64,000 nucleotides of DNA from Kribbella solani (lineage in GTDB: Bacteria; Actinomycetota; Actinomycetes; Propionibacteriales; Kribbellaceae), in NCBI RefSeq assembly GCF_014205295.1, contig NZ_JACHNF010000001.1, positions 2,294,001-2,358,000 on the forward strand, written 5' to 3'. Shown here piece after piece: positions 60,920-64,000 of the stretch. The position numbers and the translations under genes are program-made. Below the pieces are notes generated by a model. It was not told where the DNA came from, ran no database searches, and saw only the letters and a program-made list of their open reading frames with translations. Position 1 is the first letter of the stretch, and each line of letters begins with the position of its first letter.

Positions 60920-63202
60920 TCAGTCGTAGGTTGCCTCGGCCAGCCAGGTGTTTTCTCGGAGGATGAAGAGCCAGGCGCGGGTGTCATCGGCCTGGAACTG
61001 AAACCGGGCCTCCCGCGAACCACCGGCCTCATCCCACCACCGCTCAACACTGATCCACGGCCCGGCCCAGTCAACAATCCCATAAATCTCGTTGCCCTCA
61101 GCAACTTCCCCTTCACCTCCAGAACCCCCAACCAGACGCATACGCGAACCAAGGCCGCCCCTACGAGCCCGAGACCCAACCGTCAACCCCCCGAACCCGG
61201 TCCGCCGAACACCGGAAGCGAGCTCGGCACCGGAAGTGAGCGGAGTGACTGTTCGCGGGGAGCCGGTGCGCGGGGTACTGAAGGCGTTGGGTGGGGTGTT
61301 GGAGGTGCTGGGTGGGGCGTTGAGGGGGGTGGGTGCGGTGGGGGTTTGGGGAGGGTGCGGGGTGGGGGTTTGAGGGAGGGGGTTGGGGGCGGTGGGGTTG
61401 AGGGTGAAGGTGGTGGGGGTTGCTGAGAGGGCGCCTCGGGGGGTTATTGAGATGGGGGTGCCGTCGGCGGACAGGACCTCGGCGGGGATGGGGGTTGGGA
61501 AGACCGTGGTGGGGGCGAGGGTTGGCCAGCGGCTGGGGTTGGAGCTGAAGGCGAACGCGGGGTTGGAGCTGGGGGCGGAGTTGAGGCCGGAGCTTGAGCC
61601 GAGGTTGGAGTTGGAGTTAAGGCTTGAGCTGGCGTTGGGGGTGGGGTCGGCGCGGAGGCCGGGGTCGCGGTTGGAGCTGAGGCTTGAGCTGGCGTTGGGG
61701 CTGGGGTCGGCGCGGAGGCCGGGGTCGCGGTTGGAGCTGAGGCTTGAGCTGGCGTTGGGGGTGGGGTCGGCGCGGAGGCCGGGGTCGCGGTTGGAGCTGA
61801 GGCTTGAGCTGGGGTCGGCGCGGAGGTTGCGGCCGGAGCTTGAGTTGGGGTTGCGGTTGGAGCTGAGGTTGGGGTTGCGGTTGGAGCTGAGGTTGGGGTT
61901 GCGGTTGGGGGTGGGGTTGGGGGGTGGTGGGTGGGTGGTGGTTGTTGTTCCGGGCCAAGGGTGGGTTGGGGGGCGGGGTGGGGTTGGGGGGTCGCCCCAG
62001 GGGATCAGGGATTGGCGGGTGGTGGGGGTGCGGCCGCCGCCTAGGACGGGTGAGACGACCGCGCCGTGGCCGAGCATGCTTTGGACTCGGGACAGGGCGC
62101 GGTGGATTCGTTCGTCGGGGCCGCCGCCCCACAGTCCGTCGGCGTGCGTACCCAGGGGGTCGGCCTGGTCGGGGATCAAGCGCACCCGGACTACCGGTGA
62201 GGTCAGTTCGCTGGTTGCCGTGCCGCTCCCCTGCAACTGCCAGCGGACCCGGTCGACGACGTCCGCGGCGGTGAACCAGCGTGGGTGCAGCCAGTCGCGC
62301 TCGTGGATCCGGCCGGACTCGGTGCCGACCTCGACCCGCAGCGTCGTACACACCAGGCCGAGCTCGGTCAGCCGGGCGATCAGGTCGTCGGCGATCGCCC
62401 GGACCGCGAACGCGACCTGGTCGACCCGGTCGACGGCCGGCTCGAAGTCGAGGACCCGGGTCAGCTCCGGCGGGATGTCGCGGCCGGTCACCGGACGGTC
62501 GTCGCCGCCGCGGGCAAGGCGGTGGGCGAACGCACCCTCGGGACCGAACCGGGTCAGCACCTCCGTCCCGGACAGCCGCGCGAACGCACCCAGCGAACGC
62601 AGGCCGAGCCGGCGGAGCAGATCGGTGAGCACCGGCCGTTCCAGCAGGTCGACCGACAACGGCGCGAGGAACCCGGGCGACCCACCCACCGGAACCACGT
62701 GCACCCGCGTACGCGCGGAGCTCGCCCGGGCGGCCTGCTCCGCGGCGAACGGACCGTCCGCGATCCCGACCCGGCTGCCGTGCACGTCGAACGTCTCCAA
62801 CCGGTCCAGCAGCTTCGTCGCGGCCGCATCCTCACCGCCGTAGAACCGGGCCGGGCCGCGCGCCTTCAAAGCGCACATTCCCGGCCGGATCACTTGTACG
62901 CCCGGAGTGATCGCCTCCAGGCACGTGATCACCGGATCGAACGCCCGCGCGTCGGTCACCGGGTCGTACTTGAGCACGACCAGCTCCGGGCACCGGGACT
63001 GCGCGTCCCGCGCCCGCTGCCCGCGCCGCACCCCCTCGGCCCGCGCGGCGGCGGAGGTGGCGAGCACTTTTCCCTTCTCCAGTACGGCGATCGGATCGTC
63101 CGGCGATCGTCCCGCCGCCACCGCGGCAGCAACAACCGGCCAGTCCGGCACCCAAATCACCATTGCCCGAGTCAACCCCCGCCGATCCGTCATCCGAACC
63201 AC
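60920..63202 (-). CDS. imuB: ImuB-like Y-family polymerase homologue with long low-complexity insertions
   Basis: 760 residues, about 200 more than usual. ImuB is a catalytically inactive Y-family protein that links ImuA' and DnaE2 in damage-induced mutagenesis. Typical are VIWVPDWPVVAAAVAAGRSP, ARDAQSRCPELVV, GVQVIRPGMCALKARGPARF, SLGAFARLSGTEVLTRFGP and the C-terminal IVDWAGPWISVERWWDEAGG and NTWLAEATYD. Between them lie an Asn/Ser/Arg repeat region (about residues 428-545) and a Pro/Thr region (about 590-660). dnaE2 is not in the window. Confidence 0.9.
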   Translation of the reverse strand: MVRMTDRRGLTRAMVIWVPDWPVVAAAVAAGRSPDDPIAVLEKGKVLATSAAARAEGVRRGQRARDAQSRCPELVVLKYDPVTDARAFDPVITCLEAITPGVQVIRPGMCALKARGPARFYGGEDAAATKLLDRLETFDVHGSRVGIADGPFAAEQAARASSARTRVHVVPVGGSPGFLAPLSVDLLERPVLTDLLRRLGLRSLGAFARLSGTEVLTRFGPEGAFAHRLARGGDDRPVTGRDIPPELTRVLDFEPAVDRVDQVAFAVRAIADDLIARLTELGLVCTTLRVEVGTESGRIHERDWLHPRWFTAADVVDRVRWQLQGSGTATSELTSPVVRVRLIPDQADPLGTHADGLWGGGPDERIHRALSRVQSMLGHGAVVSPVLGGGRTPTTRQSLIPWGDPPTPPRPPTHPWPGTTTTTHPPPPNPTPNRNPNLSSNRNPNLSSNRNPNSSSGRNLRADPSSSLSSNRDPGLRADPTPNASSSLSSNRDPGLRADPSPNASSSLSSNRDPGLRADPTPNASSSLNSNSNLGSSSGLNSAPSSNPAFAFSSNPSRWPTLAPTTVFPTPIPAEVLSADGTPISITPRGALSATPTTFTLNPTAPNPLPQTPTPHPPQTPTAPTPLNAPPSTSNTPPNAFSTPRTGSPRTVTPLTSGAELASGVRRTGFGGLTVGSRARRGGLGSRMRLVGGSGGEGEVAEGNEIYGIVDWAGPWISVERWWDEAGGSREARFQFQADDTRAWLFILRENTWLAEATYD
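61621..61915. repeat. In-frame 60-bp and 24-bp tandem repeats inside imuB
   Basis: Three 60-bp units start at 61621, 61681 and 61741 and differ by single bases; a shortened unit follows at 61801. Beyond it, 24-bp units TTGCGGTTGGAGCTGAGG plus six bases recur to about 61915. On the minus strand they encode 20-residue SSSLSSNRDPGLRADPTPNA and 8-residue NPNLSSNR repeats. Periods are multiples of three. Confidence 0.9.
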
Positions 63203-63248
63203 CTCATCCGCTTGTCCCGGACCGCCCCGGCAACCTTCTGTCGGCCCG

Positions 63249-63962
63249 TCACCCGACTGCCTCGATCTGTTCTGGCCAGGTGGTTGTGTTGGGCGTTTCG
63301 GTTGGGGTGGCGGGGTGGATGGTGCCGTCGGGGGCAGGTAGCCAGAGGTGGTGGCGGGTGGGGGTGGCGGCGCGGCGGCCGGTTACCGCGACGGTTGCCC
63401 GGCGGGCGGTGAGCAGTCCTTCGCCGGCGCCGAGGCCGGTCCAGGTGCTGCTCTCGATCTCGAACCTGGCTTCACTGCCGGGCCAGGAGCCGGATGCGAT
63501 CAGCATCGCGCCGCGGGTCCGGAGCCGGGCCGCCAGCCGGGACGCCTCCCCCGGTGTCACTTCGCCGGGTGGGCGGACGACCACGACGGTCAGCGCGTCG
63601 ACCAGGGCGGCGACGACGCTGAGCCAGTCCGGGCCCGGGTGCGGGACGAGCACCAGGCGCTCCAGGTCGACGCCGAAACCGTGCGCTGCCTCGGCCCCGA
63701 ACGACGGGATGCCGACGACTCCGCACCAGGCGCCGTCCGCGGATGGTCCGGCCATCAGCGCCATCACCAGGGCGGCGCTGCCACGCACGGAGTACACCGA
63801 TCCGCCGCGCAGGCTGGCGCCTGCCAGTAACCCGCTCACGGCGGGGTGGGTGGGGAGGTCGCGGTCCACCTCGGCGGTGTCGAGGGCCTGCTGCACCCGT
63901 TGCGCCGAGGGGATCCGGGTTCCGCCTGCTCCGCTCACACCACTCACCGAAGTCAGCCGCAC
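63249..63962 (-). CDS. imuA': ImuA'-like protein of the mutasome
   Basis: 237 residues from the GTG at 63962; the real start could lie past the right edge. RecA-like core without intact ATPase motifs: GSVYSVRGSAALVMALMAGP, AWCGVVGIPSFGAEAAHGFG and SVVAALVDALTVVVVRPPG. It ends 46 bp before imuB, and its size and order match ImuA' (Rv3395c) beside ImuB. It recruits ImuB and DnaE2 in SOS mutagenesis. No SOS box is visible in the few bases upstream. Confidence 0.82.
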   Translation of the reverse strand: MRLTSVSGVSGAGGTRIPSAQRVQQALDTAEVDRDLPTHPAVSGLLAGASLRGGSVYSVRGSAALVMALMAGPSADGAWCGVVGIPSFGAEAAHGFGVDLERLVLVPHPGPDWLSVVAALVDALTVVVVRPPGEVTPGEASRLAARLRTRGAMLIASGSWPGSEARFEIESSTWTGLGAGEGLLTARRATVAVTGRRAATPTRHHLWLPAPDGTIHPATPTETPNTTTWPEQIEAVG

Positions 63963-64000
63963 CTCCGCACTCTCCGAACCGAGCCGAGTGGGGTCGAGGT

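Noticed and set aside
61621..61915. 60-bp and 24-bp repeats considered as CRISPR or an integrated array.
   Set aside because: They are contiguous and encode in-frame repeats within imuB, flanked by conserved ImuB sequence on both sides.

Overview
The window is about 70 percent GC DNA with dense genes, many GTG starts and 4-base stop/start overlaps. It comes from an actinobacterium. Gene content and order suggest the Propionibacteriales, with Kribbella or a close relative my best guess; that is inference, since no rRNA is present. Two blocks follow gene order I know from Mycobacterium tuberculosis. Positions 1908-11381 match Rv2689c to Rv2701c (TrmA-like methylase, permease, ceoB, ceoC, DUF3159, OB-fold, DUF3710, dut, DUF3093, DUF4193, suhB). 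Positions 47149-57010 match Rv1822 to Rv1832 (pgsA, DUF881, sbp, DUF881, gcvH, garA, ftsR, bifunctional nuclease, MerR, gcvP).

Layout. 1-1845: the N-terminal 615 codons of a proline/serine/threonine-rich protein with a 36-bp tandem repeat, running off the left edge. 1908-12463: the first conserved block, ending in suhB and a ferrochelatase. 12512-22305: accessory and housekeeping genes (MFS pump with MerR regulator, TRIC channel, APH-like kinase, fdhD, an SbcC/SbcD-like pair, GNAT, PNKP-like phosphatase). 22322-27911: a five-gene dipeptide/oligopeptide ABC importer operon. 28156-34257: nucleotidyltransferase, an ECF sigma/putative anti-sigma/secreted-protein operon, the TldD/TldE protease pair and a DUF805 protein. 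35236-41889: a five-gene NIS siderophore operon behind iron-box-like sites. 42020-47149: MMPL exporter, MetE-like protein and serine hydrolase. 47149-57010: glycine cleavage, its riboswitch and the GarA/FtsR cluster. 57203-60353: a YCII/ECF42 pair, a methyltransferase, and an EthD-like/HxlR divergent pair. 60920-63962: imuA'-imuB of the mutasome, with long low-complexity insertions in ImuB.

How the genes work together. The KimA-like permease and the two TrkA-type subunits may form one potassium system. The siderophore operon has the order of rhizobactin 1021 rhbBCDEF (decarboxylase, IucA-like, acetylase, monooxygenase, IucC-like) but no aminotransferase, so I predict a citrate dihydroxamate of the schizokinen/arthrobactin type. 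gcvP has its own glycine riboswitch, while gcvH lies with garA and ftsR.

Most interesting non-coding signals. A 164-base almost fully paired hairpin (16099-16262) fills the gap before fdhD, and its imperfections are nearly all G-U pairs in the plus-strand RNA, which suggests a selected RNA. A 41-base-arm hairpin (52458-52549) lies between ftsR and the bifunctional nuclease gene. I saw no tRNA, rRNA, CRISPR array, insertion sequence or prophage.
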